13,971 nucleotides of DNA from JBDTMT01 sp033764095 (GTDB taxonomy: Bacteria; Desulfobacterota; Binatia; HRBIN30; CADEER01): NCBI GenBank assembly GCA_033764095.1, contig JANRJF010000315.1, positions 1 through 13,971 of the forward strand. Reading direction: 5' to 3'. Below the pieces are notes generated by a model. It saw nothing but the letters and a program-made list of their open reading frames with translations. It was not told where the DNA came from and ran no database searches. The position numbers were made by a program, and so were the translations under genes. This document shows, piece by piece, positions 1 to 7,326 of the stretch (position 1 is the stretch's first letter; each line of letters starts with the position of its first letter).

Positions 1-1
1 C

Positions 2-508
2 GGTTGCGGCGCCACCGTCGGCAAGGCGGGCGGCCCGGAACGCTCCTCGCCGGGCGGCATCGGCATCGCGCGCCGCCGCGTCGGCGCGCGACACGTCGAG
101 GCGATCGTTGCCGTCAACGCCTTCGGCGAGGTGATCGACCCGGCGACGCACCGCATCGTCGCCGGCGTGCGCGCGGCACGCGGTCGGGGCTTCACGCCGA
201 CCGCCGCGCTGCTTGCCGCCGGTGCCTCGACGCAATTCGGCAACACGACGATCGGCGTCGTCGTCACCGACGCCGGGCTGAGCCGCGAGGAGGCCGCCGA
301 GCTGGCGTCGACCGCGCACGACGGCCTGGCGCGGACGATCCGCCCGGTGCACACGCGCGTCGACGGCGACACGCTGTTCGTGCTGGCCACCGGCGATCCC
401 ACTCGCGCCGCCGCGCGCACCATGCTCGACGCGATCGCGCTGCAGGACGCCGCCGCCGACGCGGTGGCAGCGGCGGTGCTGCGCGCGGTGAGCCGGCGCC
501 GCCGGTAG
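2..508 (+). CDS. P1 family (S58, DmpA-like) peptidase, 5'-truncated by the window edge
   Basis: The last 168 residues of a self-processing N-terminal-nucleophile aminopeptidase of the DmpA/P1 family. These enzymes are made as one chain and cleave themselves into alpha and beta subunits; the new N-terminal Ser or Thr of beta is the catalytic nucleophile. Visible here are the family pattern GCGATVGKAGG at the very start, GGIGIAR, the VEAIVAVNAFGEVIDP strand, and GNTTIGVVVTDAGLS. In that last motif the N|T bond is the expected cleavage site, and the Thr codon at 245-247 would encode the nucleophile. The tail, with its HTRVDGDTLFVLATGD segment, is typical. The open frame runs in from base 2 without a start, so the gene begins left of the window. 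The physiological substrate cannot be read from the sequence; family members take beta-peptides, D-amino acid amides or dipeptides. It ends 14 bp from the convergent EamA gene. Confidence 0.88.
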   Translation, partial: GCGATVGKAGGPERSSPGGIGIARRRVGARHVEAIVAVNAFGEVIDPATHRIVAGVRAARGRGFTPTAALLAAGASTQFGNTTIGVVVTDAGLSREEAAELASTAHDGLARTIRPVHTRVDGDTLFVLATGDPTRAAARTMLDAIALQDAAADAVAAAVLRAVSRRRR

Positions 509-534
509 CGCCGCCGCTCGGTTCACCGCCGGCT
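491..534. terminator. Nested inverted repeat between convergent genes (possible bidirectional terminator)
   Basis: AGCCGGCG at 491-498 is perfectly matched by CGCCGGCT at 527-534. Between them a small inner hairpin (AGCG 507-510, CGCT 515-518) is visible. The stop codons of the P1 peptidase (506-508) and the EamA gene (523-525) both lie inside. There is no T tract on either side, so this is at most a GC-only terminator. Such short GC matches arise easily at this base composition. Confidence 0.3.
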
Positions 535-1389
535 GACGGCGAGGCCGACGGCGGCGACCAGCACGCCGGCACCGAGCATCGTATGGGCGCTCAGGTGCTC
601 GCCGAGCACGATGGCCTCCAGCACGGCGGCCGAGACCACCGCGGTGGCGGCCGTCAGGCTCGCCTGGGTGGCGGGCGCGAAGCCGAGCCCCTGGTGGAGC
701 AGCAGTTGCCCGGACACCGACGTCAGCACGACGGCGAGCAGCGCGCCGAGCAGGGTTGGCGTGCACGGCGGCAGACCGGCGAAGAGCGCCGGGGCGCTGA
801 GCAGGGCGCCGACCGCCATGAAGTAGGTGGTGACCAGGTAGGCGCTCTCGGTGAGCCGCAGCTGGCGCGCGGTGGCGACGGCGCCGCCGGCGAGCAGCGA
901 GGAGCAGAGGGCGATCAGGCTGCCGAAGGTCGCGGCGCGGCCGAGATCCGCCCCGGGCCCGACGACGATGGCGATGCCGACCAGGAAGAGCACGAGGGCG
1001 CCGACCAGGCGGCGATCGAACGGCTCGTGCAGCAGCGTGGTGGCGATCAGCGTGGTCCAGATCGGGTAGGTGCAGTGCACCAACGTCGCCAAGCCGGCGC
1101 CGGCGCCGCTGATCGCGTAGTAGTAGATGATGATCGCGCCGCCGCCGAGCAGGCCGCGCAGCAGGACCGGCTGCCAGCGGCCGCGCGGGCGCAGCGAGCG
1201 TCCCCCGCGCAGCGCCAGCAGGATGAGGAACGAGCCGGCGAAACGGACGAACGCCACCTGGCCGGCCGCCATCTCGTGCGACGCGGCGCGTACGGCGACC
1301 GCCATCGCGCCGAGCAGCAGCGAGCTGGCGAGGATCACCGCAATGCCGTGCACCAGCATGGTGCGGCGGTCGAGCACCGGCGCGTCCAT
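523..1389 (-). CDS. EamA/DMT-superfamily permease
   Basis: A 288-residue inner-membrane protein with about ten hydrophobic helices in two repeated halves, the size and layout of the EamA branch of the drug/metabolite transporter superfamily. The first half contains GQVAFVRFAGSFLILLAL and the patch GGAIIIYYYAISGAGAGLAT leading into HCTYPIWTTLIA, the usual helix 3-4 region. The second half ends with GEHLSAHTMLGAGVLVAAVG, matching the conserved GE-hydrophobic-GxxLI end of EamA repeats. Known members export amino acids or metabolites such as cysteine, threonine or purines, but the substrate cannot be assigned here. The ATG lies 13 bp after the OPT transporter stop and no clear Shine-Dalgarno is seen, which suggests translation downstream of the OPT gene on one mRNA. 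It is the last gene of the lysA-OPT-EamA run. Confidence 0.88.
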   Translation of the reverse strand: MDAPVLDRRTMLVHGIAVILASSLLLGAMAVAVRAASHEMAAGQVAFVRFAGSFLILLALRGGRSLRPRGRWQPVLLRGLLGGGAIIIYYYAISGAGAGLATLVHCTYPIWTTLIATTLLHEPFDRRLVGALVLFLVGIAIVVGPGADLGRAATFGSLIALCSSLLAGGAVATARQLRLTESAYLVTTYFMAVGALLSAPALFAGLPPCTPTLLGALLAVVLTSVSGQLLLHQGLGFAPATQASLTAATAVVSAAVLEAIVLGEHLSAHTMLGAGVLVAAVGLAVSRR

Positions 1390-1402
1390 GGACGGGCTCG
1401 CG

Positions 1403-3298
1403 TCAGGCCTGTGCGTCGCGCCGCGCCTGGCGCGCCAGCAGCGCGGCGAGGGCGGCGAAGGGCACCAGCGTCAGGCCGATCTCCAGCCAGTCGCCTTCCG
1501 CCGGGGTGCGCAGCGCCAGGGCGCCGCCCAGGCCGGCGACGATCAGGGCGGCGAAGGCGACGCCGAGCAGGGCGTCGCCGGCGATGAGTCCGGAGGCGAA
1601 CAGCGTCGCGCGCGCGTCGTTGGGTGCGGCCGCAGAGGGCCGCGCTGCCGGCGGCGGCCAGCGCCAGGCGATCAGGCCGCCGAAGATCAGCGAGGCGGTG
1701 GTGGTGATCGGCAGGTAGAGGCCGATGGCGAACGGCAGGCTGGCAATGCCGGCGAGCTCGGCCAGTGCCGCCAGCCCCACGCCGAGCCCGAGCAGTGCCC
1801 AGGGCAACTGGCCGTGGATGACGCCGTCGGCGAGCGTCGCCATCAGCTTGGCCTGTGGCGCCGGCAGCTCCGGCGAGCCCAGCGTGTAGGCGCCGTGCAG
1901 CAGCACGATCAGCCAGCCGGCGCGCACTGCGGCGACCAGCACACCGACGATCTGGCCGATCTCCAGCGCGCGTGGCGTCGCGCCGACCAGAGCGCCGCAC
2001 TTGAAGTCCTGGATGGTGTCGCCGGCCAGGGCGGCGGCGCTGCACACCACCGCCGCGACCGCCAGCGTCGCGCCGACGCCGGCGCGTCCGTCGTAGCCGA
2101 GCGCGAGCAGCAGCGCGGCGGTGATCAACAGCGCGGTGATGGTCATGCCCGAGATCGGCTGCGAGGTGGTGCCGATCAGGCCGACGATCTGGCCCGAGAC
2201 GACGACGAAGAAGAAGCTGAAGCCGAGCGCCAGCAGCACTTCCGGCAGGCGCATGCCGAAGGGCGGCAGCAGCCACATCGCCAGTCCCAGCGCCGCGATG
2301 CCGCCGAGAATCACCGGTGGCGAGAGATCCCGCTCGGTGCGGAGGGTGGTAGCGGCGGTGCCGGCGCGCGCCGCGGTGAACAGCGAGCCGAGCGCGCGCC
2401 GCATCACCGGCAGCGCACGCGCGATCGACCACAACCCGCCGCAGGCGACCGCCCCGGCGCCGACGAAGCGCACCTGGCCGCTCCAGATCTGGCGTGCGCT
2501 CTGCGCGCCGAGATCGGCCGGCAGGCCGAGCCAGTGGCCGACACTGCCGCCGGCCAGCATGTCGAACAGGGGGATCAACCCCGCCCAGGCGAGCAGGCCG
2601 CCGCACAGCATGATCGCGGCGATGCGCGCCCCGACCAGGTAGCCGACGCCGAGGAACAGCGGGCTCAGCTCGGCGCCGACGGTCAGCTTGTGCAACCCCG
2701 GCAGGCTGATGAACACCGACGGGCTCCACAGCTGCAGGCCGCGCACGATGAACTGGTAGAGCGCGCCGATGCCGATGCCGGCGACCACCGGACGCGCCGC
2801 GGCGCGGCCGCGGTCGCCGGCGATCAGCACGGCGGCGCACGCCGTCCCCTCCGGGAACGGCAGCGTGCGATGCTCGGCGACGGTGAGCTCGTGGCGCAGC
2901 GGCACCAGCATCAGCACGCCGAGCAGACCGGCGGTGGCGGCGAGCAGGAAGACGCGGAAGGCGCTGGCGTCGTAGTCGAGCAGGATCAGCGCCGGGATGG
3001 TGAAGGCGACGCCGGCGGCGAGCGAGTCGCCGGACGAGGCGATGGTCTGGACGACGTTGTTCTCCAGGATGGTGCCGCGCCCGAGTAGACCGCGCAGCAC
3101 CGCCATCGACAGCACCGCGGCGGGTATCGACGCCGAGGCGGTGAGGCCGACCTTGAGCGCCAGGTAGGCGTTGATCATGCCGAAGGCGATCGACAACAGC
3201 GCGCCGAGCAGCAGCGCGCGCGCGGTCAGCTCCGGCGGGGCCTGCGTGGCAGGCACGTAGGGCGTCAGCGGCTGGTCGGGTTCGCGCGCCTCGGCCAT
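1403..3298 (-). CDS. OPT-family oligopeptide transporter
   Basis: A 631-residue polytopic membrane protein of the oligopeptide transporter (OPT) family, proton-coupled importers of small peptides or metal chelates. The N-terminal third carries the strongest family signature: NAYLALKVGLTASASIPAA, then RGTILENNVVQTIASSGDSLAAGV and FTIPALILLDYD. It continues with LRHELTVAEHRTLPFPEGTACAAVL, a typical bacterial OPT stretch (residues about 135-160). Later helices include FFVVVSGQIVGLIGTTSQPISGMT and DTIQDFKCGALVGATPRALEIGQIVG, both OPT hallmarks. Length fits bacterial OPT proteins of about 600-670 residues, so it looks complete. The ATG is 13 bp after the lysA stop. Whether it carries peptides or something else is not decided by sequence; the lysA neighbour makes an amino-acid or peptide role plausible (inference). 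Confidence 0.93.
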   Translation of the reverse strand: MAEAREPDQPLTPYVPATQAPPELTARALLLGALLSIAFGMINAYLALKVGLTASASIPAAVLSMAVLRGLLGRGTILENNVVQTIASSGDSLAAGVAFTIPALILLDYDASAFRVFLLAATAGLLGVLMLVPLRHELTVAEHRTLPFPEGTACAAVLIAGDRGRAAARPVVAGIGIGALYQFIVRGLQLWSPSVFISLPGLHKLTVGAELSPLFLGVGYLVGARIAAIMLCGGLLAWAGLIPLFDMLAGGSVGHWLGLPADLGAQSARQIWSGQVRFVGAGAVACGGLWSIARALPVMRRALGSLFTAARAGTAATTLRTERDLSPPVILGGIAALGLAMWLLPPFGMRLPEVLLALGFSFFFVVVSGQIVGLIGTTSQPISGMTITALLITAALLLALGYDGRAGVGATLAVAAVVCSAAALAGDTIQDFKCGALVGATPRALEIGQIVGVLVAAVRAGWLIVLLHGAYTLGSPELPAPQAKLMATLADGVIHGQLPWALLGLGVGLAALAELAGIASLPFAIGLYLPITTTASLIFGGLIAWRWPPPAARPSAAAPNDARATLFASGLIAGDALLGVAFAALIVAGLGGALALRTPAEGDWLEIGLTLVPFAALAALLARQARRDAQA

Positions 3299-3311
3299 GC
3301 CGACCGCGGCG

Positions 3312-4598
3312 TCAGGCGAGCGGCTCGAAGCACTCGGCCGCGACGATGTCGGCCAGCGTCTCGCGCCGCGAGGCGAGGAAGGCGCGGCCCTCGTCGAGCC
3401 AGACCTGCGGCGCGCGACCGAGCGAGTTGTAGTGCGAGCTCATCTGCACGCCGTAGGCGCCGGCATCGTGCAACACCAGCAGATCGCCGATGCGCGGCAT
3501 CGGCAGCGCGCGCGGGTCGAGCAGCTCGCGGTCGTCGCGGGTAAAGACGTCGCCCGATTCGCACAGCGGGCCGGCGACCACCAGCGGGACGCGCGGCGCG
3601 GCCGGATCGGCGCCGTGGATGGTGATGTGGTGATACGAGCCGTACATCGCCGGCCGCACCAGGTCGGTGAAGCCGGCGTCGACCATGACGAAGGTGTGAC
3701 CGGCGCCCTTCTCGTTGGTGCGCGTCGCCTTGATGTCGGTGACGCGCGCCACCAGCACCGCGGCCGGCGCGACGAAGTAGCGCCCCGGCTCGATCTCGAC
3801 CCGCAACGACCGTCCGGCGACGCGGCTCAGACGCTCGCGCGCGCCGGCGAGGGCGCGGCCGACCGGCGTCAGGTCGATGGCCGGCGCGTCGGGCCGATAG
3901 GGATGCGGGATGCCGCCGCCCATGCTCACCGCTTCCAGGTCCGGGAAGTCGGCGAGGCGCTCGGCGTAGAAGTGCTCCAGGCGGCCCATGTTGGCGGTGA
4001 ACTCGTCGATCTGCGGGCCGCTGCCGACGTGGGCGTGCAACAGCACGATCTTCAACCCGGCGCGCGCCGCGGCGCGGCGCACGGCGTCGATCTCGTCGGT
4101 CCAGATGCCGTGCTTCGAGCTCGGGCCGCCGGTGTCGCACGCCTGCACGTGGCCGTGGCCGAAGCCGGGATTGACGCGTACGGCGATCGGACCGCGCCAG
4201 CCGGCCCCGACCAACTGCTCCAGCATGGCGGGCGAGCCGATGTTGGGGAGCACGCCGTGCTCGCGCACCACGTCGAGGCCGTTGTCGCGGAAGACGTCGG
4301 CGGTGAGCAGGATGGTCGGCGGCGTGTGGCCGATCGCGAACCCGGCCGCGGCGGCGCGCAGCACTTCGTTGCCCGACACCGCGTCGATCCAGATGCCGGC
4401 GTCGCGGATCTCCTCCAGCAGGCGGCGCAGAGAGCACGCCTTCATGGCGAAGCGCGCCTGCACGCCGTCGCCCGGCGCGATGGCGCGCACGTCGGCGATG
4501 CGGCGGCGCAGCGTCGCGGCGTCGTAGAGGTAGAAGGGGGTGCCGACGCGCTGGGCGATCGCGGCGAGATCGACGGACTCGACGAACGGGGAGGGCAT
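3312..4598 (-). CDS. lysA: Diaminopimelate decarboxylase LysA
   Basis: PLP-dependent decarboxylation of meso-diaminopimelate to L-lysine, the last step of lysine synthesis, in the cytosol. The 428-residue product closely follows the E. coli-type LysA pattern. RFAMKACS has the PLP lysine at residue 53, and RVNPGFGHGHVQ is followed by TGG-SSKHGIW. Further on are HAHVGSG, GGGIPHPY, EIEPGRYFVAPAAVL, DAGFTDLVRPAMYGSYHHI, GPLCESGDVF with the active-site cysteine from the partner subunit, and DAGAYG-QMSSHYNS. I chose the ATG at 4598. A longer frame from a TTG at 4697 would add 33 Arg/Pro-rich residues unlike the family. It heads the lysA-OPT-EamA run and is transcribed away from the oxidoreductase gene. 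Closely related PLP decarboxylases acting on other substrates cannot be wholly excluded, but the E. coli-like motifs favour true LysA. Confidence 0.93.
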   Translation of the reverse strand: MPSPFVESVDLAAIAQRVGTPFYLYDAATLRRRIADVRAIAPGDGVQARFAMKACSLRRLLEEIRDAGIWIDAVSGNEVLRAAAAGFAIGHTPPTILLTADVFRDNGLDVVREHGVLPNIGSPAMLEQLVGAGWRGPIAVRVNPGFGHGHVQACDTGGPSSKHGIWTDEIDAVRRAAARAGLKIVLLHAHVGSGPQIDEFTANMGRLEHFYAERLADFPDLEAVSMGGGIPHPYRPDAPAIDLTPVGRALAGARERLSRVAGRSLRVEIEPGRYFVAPAAVLVARVTDIKATRTNEKGAGHTFVMVDAGFTDLVRPAMYGSYHHITIHGADPAAPRVPLVVAGPLCESGDVFTRDDRELLDPRALPMPRIGDLLVLHDAGAYGVQMSSHYNSLGRAPQVWLDEGRAFLASRRETLADIVAAECFEPLA

Positions 4599-4725
4599 GA
4601 TCGGTGCGGCGGTCGTAACAGCGGGGCGACAAGGGGGCAAGGCAGGGCGTTTCGCGCCTCGTGGGCAGGCACGGCGGCGCGCCCACCCGGTTCTCAAAAC
4701 CGCGCCGGGAGGCTAGAGACGCGGC
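4599..4725. other. Divergent intergenic region between lysA and the oxidoreductase gene
   Basis: 127 bp from which both flanking genes must be transcribed. It contains an inverted repeat GTGGGC (4661-4666) / GCCCAC (4681-4686) and, directly after, CGGTT (4688-4692) / AACCG (4698-4702) around the least GC-rich patch, TTCTCAAAAC. These could be regulator sites or hairpins. No sigma-70-like pair of boxes convinced me. Confidence 0.3.
4707..4712 (+). promoter_or_regulatory. Candidate ribosome binding site of the oxidoreductase gene
   Basis: GGGAGG lies 13 nt before the ATG at 4726. The spacing is longer than ideal, but it is the only purine-rich Shine-Dalgarno-like motif near this start, and it supports the ATG that begins the conserved Rossmann segment. 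Confidence 0.45.
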
Positions 4726-5712
4726 ATGGCGCGGCGGGTGGAGCGCATCGGGTTGATCGGGACGGGCAAGCACGGTGGTCGCTACGCGCGCCATCTGCGC
4801 GAGGACTTCCCGGACCTGCGGCTCGCGGCGGTGGCGCGGCGCGACCCGGAGAAGCTCGCCGCCATCGCGCACGAGAGCGGCGCGCGGCCGTTCACCGACT
4901 GGCGCGCCATGCTGACGGAGGCGGAGCTCGACGCGGTGATCGCCGTGGTCCCGCCGACGCTGCATCGAGACATCGTCATCGCCGCCGCCCGCGCCGGCGT
5001 GCCGTTGCTGCTGGAGAAGCCGGCGGCGCCACACCTGGCCGACGGTCGCGCCATGCGCGCCGCGCTGGCCGGTACCAGCACGCCGGTGATGGTGGCGCAG
5101 ACGCTGCGCTACAACGCCGTGGTGCGCGCCATGGCGGCGGCGCGGTCGCGCATCGGTGCGGTGCGCTCGCTGTGCTTCACGCAGCGCTTCGAGCCGTCGC
5201 CGCTCGACTGGCTCGACGATCCAGCGCGCTCCGGCGGCGGCATGATCCTGCACACCGGCGTGCACGCCTTCGACCTGATGCGGCGCCTGAGCGGGCTCGA
5301 GCCGCGCGCGGTGAGCTGCCAGCTGCAGCGCATCCACACCCGCCGGACAGAGGACAACTTCGTCGCCACCGTCACGCTCGGCGACGAGGAGGCGCTGGCG
5401 ACCATCACCTGCTCGCGCGCCGCCGGCGGCCGCAACGGACACGTCGAGGTGGCCGGCGAGGGCGGCACGCTGGTCGGCGATCATGTGCTCGGGCACGCCG
5501 CGCTGGTGGTCGGCACCGCGGTCGAGCCGCTGCCGGTCGGGGCGTCGCTGCCGACCGTGCGCGAGGTGATCCGCGACTTCGTCGGCGCGGTGCGCGACGA
5601 GACGCCAATGCCGATCCCGCTCGACGAGGGTCTGCGGGCGGTGGCGGTGGTGGACGCCTGTTACGCCGCGGCGCGCGATGGGCGCACCGCCGCGGTCGAG
5701 CGCTTCGCATGA
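4726..5712 (+). CDS. Gfo/Idh/MocA-family NAD(P)-dependent oxidoreductase
   Basis: A 328-residue cytosolic dehydrogenase of the family that oxidises or reduces sugar, inositol or related hydroxy-carbonyl substrates. The N-terminal Rossmann fold (residues about 7-120) shows IGLIGTGKHGGRYA, with glycines 12, 14 and 17 binding the dinucleotide. It also has AVVPPTLHRDIVIAAARAG and the catalytic EKP at 97-99 (Lys98). The C-terminal alpha/beta domain carries GGGMILHTGVHAFDLMR at about 170-186. In this motif His180 and Asp183 match the usual DxGxHxxD pattern, but the first acidic residue is replaced by His176. Length is normal. Substrate is unknown. It is transcribed away from lysA, and its stop overlaps the start of the following small gene by four bases (ATGA), which points to coupled translation. 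Confidence 0.9.
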   Translation: MARRVERIGLIGTGKHGGRYARHLREDFPDLRLAAVARRDPEKLAAIAHESGARPFTDWRAMLTEAELDAVIAVVPPTLHRDIVIAAARAGVPLLLEKPAAPHLADGRAMRAALAGTSTPVMVAQTLRYNAVVRAMAAARSRIGAVRSLCFTQRFEPSPLDWLDDPARSGGGMILHTGVHAFDLMRRLSGLEPRAVSCQLQRIHTRRTEDNFVATVTLGDEEALATITCSRAAGGRNGHVEVAGEGGTLVGDHVLGHAALVVGTAVEPLPVGASLPTVREVIRDFVGAVRDETPMPIPLDEGLRAVAVVDACYAAARDGRTAAVERFA

Positions 5713-5927
5713 ACCCGTGGCTGCTCGCCGCCTGGCTGGTCGCGGCGTCGCCGACCATGGCGCCGCCGGTGCCGGCCGAGGTGACGATCTGTGTCGATCG
5801 CGCCGCGCAACGCTGCTGGACCGCCGCCGGTCGCGACGCCTGTGTGGGCGGCGAGGTGTTCCGCGTCGTGTCGGCGCTCGACGAGCCCGAGGATCAACTG
5901 CAGGCCTGTCGCGCCGCGCTGCGCTAG
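5709..5927 (+). CDS. Small putative exported four-cysteine protein
   Basis: A 72-residue frame whose ATG overlaps the oxidoreductase TGA in the sequence ATGA, a classic translational-coupling arrangement. The N-terminus MNPWLLAAWLVAASPTMA is short and hydrophobic and ends in an Ala-rich stretch, resembling a signal peptide. It lacks the usual positive charge and has no lipobox Cys. The mature part is hydrophilic and holds exactly four cysteines (residues 28, 36, 45 and 67), which would allow two disulfides in the periplasm. Codon use with G/C third positions agrees with the neighbours. I recognise no family. It could instead be a chance frame downstream of the real gene; the ATGA overlap and the even cysteine number argue for a gene. 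Confidence 0.55.
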   Translation: MNPWLLAAWLVAASPTMAPPVPAEVTICVDRAAQRCWTAAGRDACVGGEVFRVVSALDEPEDQLQACRAALR

Positions 5928-6000
5928 ACGCCGTTGCCGTGCCGCGCCGCCGATCGCCGCGCGCTGGCGACTGCTGCCACGTCGCCGTCTCGGCAGGGCA

Positions 6001-6843
6001 CTAGTCCTCGTCCCGGTCGTGGTCGGCCGACAGCGCGAGTTGGTAGATGTCACGCGCCGACCAGCCGCTGTCGGTGGCGAGCGCCTTGGCGATCTCCTTC
6101 AGATGCAGTCCCTCGGCGCGCAGCCGAGCGACGTCGGCGCGCAACGCCGCCTCGTCCTGGCGCGCGGCGCTCAGCGGCGGCGCGATGAACAGCGTCACCT
6201 CGCCACGCGCCACCAGGTCGCCAGCGCCGGCCGCCAGATCGCGGGCCGTGCCGCGCACGAAATCCTCGTAGAGCTTGGTCACCTCGCGCGCGATCACCAT
6301 GGCACGCTCCGGCATCGCGGCGGCGAGGTCGGCGAGCGAGTCAGCGAGTCGGCGGCCGGTTTCGAAGCAGACCACGGTGCGGTCCTCGCTCGCGATGCGG
6401 GCGTAGAAGGCGCGGCGCGCCGTCGGCTTGCTGGGGACGAAGCCCTCGAAGGCGAAGCGATCGGTCGGCACGCCGGCGACGCTCAGCCCGGCGATGACCA
6501 CCGACGGGCCGGGGATCGGCACGACGCGGATGCCGGCGTCGATGGCGCCGCGCACCAGACGGTAACCGGGATCGGCGATGCCGGGCGTGCCGGCGTCGGA
6601 GATCAGCGCCACGTCCTCGCCGCCGCGCAGCCGCTCGACCAGCTTCGGCGCGCGCTCGCGCTCGCTGTGGTCGTGGTAGCTGATCAGCGGCGTGGTGATG
6701 CCGAAGTGGGTGAGCAGCGTGCGGCTGTGGCGCGTGTCCTCGGCGGCGATCAGCCGCACCTCCTTCAGCACGCGCAATGCCCGCAGCGTGATGTCCTCCA
6801 GATTGCCGAGCGGCGTGGCGACGACGAACAGGGTGCCGGCCAT
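6001..6843 (-). CDS. rsmI: 16S rRNA (cytidine(1402)-2'-O)-methyltransferase RsmI
   Basis: Uses S-adenosylmethionine to methylate the 2'-OH of C1402 in the decoding centre of 16S rRNA, within the 30S subunit. The 280-residue product has the tetrapyrrole-methylase fold typical of RsmI: AGTLFVVATPLGNLEDITLRA at the N-terminus, then AAEDTRHSRTLLTHFGI and LISYHDHSE. These are followed by ALISDAGTPGIADPGYRLV, PIPGPSVVIAGLSVAGVPTDRF, FEGFVPSK and REVTKLYEDFVRGT. The ATG at 6843 begins exactly at the conserved MAGTLFVVATPLGNL. A longer frame from TTG at 6921 adds 26 residues with no family support. The C-terminal LRAEGLHLKEIAKALATDSGWSARDIYQLAL is the usual RsmI helical end. It diverges from a small unknown gene, and its partner enzyme RsmH lies nearby on the same strand. 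Confidence 0.94.
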   Translation of the reverse strand: MAGTLFVVATPLGNLEDITLRALRVLKEVRLIAAEDTRHSRTLLTHFGITTPLISYHDHSERERAPKLVERLRGGEDVALISDAGTPGIADPGYRLVRGAIDAGIRVVPIPGPSVVIAGLSVAGVPTDRFAFEGFVPSKPTARRAFYARIASEDRTVVCFETGRRLADSLADLAAAMPERAMVIAREVTKLYEDFVRGTARDLAAGAGDLVARGEVTLFIAPPLSAARQDEAALRADVARLRAEGLHLKEIAKALATDSGWSARDIYQLALSADHDRDED

Positions 6844-6950
6844 GCGCGATGACGCGCGCAAGTCAGGCGGCAAGGCAAGACCGACGCGCGCCGATCGCTC
6901 GTAATCGATAGTCCGTGACAAAGCGTCTGGCCGCTGCTAGCCAGGGCCGC

Positions 6951-7295
6951 GTGAGTCGCGCTCAACCGATCAAGACGCGCAGCGGAAAACGCTCCGGTGA
7001 GCTGGTGGTCACGCTGCCGCCAGGCTGGGAGCTGCGCCTGCGTCGCGTGTTGCGCGAGCTGCTCGGCGAGACGCTGCCCGACCCGCGCGCCGACGGCCTG
7101 ACGCCGCAGCAGCGCGCCGCCCGCCTGGAGCAGCGCCAGCGCCGCATGCGCGAGGCGATGTGCCAGTTCGTCAGCGAGCTCATCACCGCCGACATCGTCG
7201 GCCGCGAGGTGGCGCTCTCCAGCCGCACCCGCTTCGGCCGCCGCACCGGATCGCTGCGCGAGCACGTGGCGGCGATCCTGCGCGCGACGAAATAG
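6951..7295 (+). CDS. Small basic protein of unknown function
   Basis: About 114 residues from the GTG at 6951, which has an AGGG-like motif a few bases upstream; a GTG at 6915 would add 12 residues but has no such motif. The protein is rich in Arg, Gln and Glu. A first segment, GELVVTLPPGWELRLRRVLRELLGE, looks like a beta strand followed by an amphipathic helix. A charged helix around LTPQQRAARLEQRQRRMREAMCQFVSELIT and a basic tail, SSRTRFGRRTGSLREHVAAIL, follow. No membrane segment or signal peptide is seen. Third positions are strongly G/C as in neighbouring genes. The basic charge would suit nucleic-acid or ribosome contact, but I recognise no family and assign no function. Confidence 0.6.
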   Translation: MSRAQPIKTRSGKRSGELVVTLPPGWELRLRRVLRELLGETLPDPRADGLTPQQRAARLEQRQRRMREAMCQFVSELITADIVGREVALSSRTRFGRRTGSLREHVAAILRATK

Positions 7296-7326
7296 TAGGG
7301 AGGCGGCCGCGGCGGGCCGCGCTACT
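7294..7326. terminator. GC-rich hairpin spanning both stop codons of convergent genes
   Basis: An inner stem GCGGCC (7303-7308) / GGCCGC (7315-7320) with a six-base loop is enclosed by AGTAG (7294-7298) / CTACT (7322-7326). The outer arms include part of the stop codon of the small + gene and the whole stop of the crotonase gene. No T run follows on either strand, so intrinsic termination is only a suggestion, but a hairpin shared by two convergent ends is a plausible bidirectional terminator. Confidence 0.4.

Noticed and set aside
4599..4697. Upstream TTG start for lysA
   Set aside because: It would add 33 Arg/Pro/Cys-rich residues with no family support; the ATG at 4598 gives the usual length.
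1127..5927. Very long + strand frames (653 residues at 1127-3088, 876 residues at 3297-5927) and a minus frame of 743 residues at 3265-5496
   Set aside because: They overlap OPT, lysA and the oxidoreductase in other frames and show low-complexity Arg/Gly/Gln composition with no motifs. Only the last 72 residues of the 3297-5927 frame are kept, as the small exported protein.
5928..6000. Terminator between the small exported protein and rsmI
   Set aside because: Only a weak CTGCC/GGCAG pairing with a long loop and no T run was found.
6844..6921. Upstream TTG start for rsmI and a TTGTCA box as its promoter
   Set aside because: The ATG at 6843 starts exactly at the conserved N-terminus. The TTGTCA has no acceptable -10 box at 16-18 bases.
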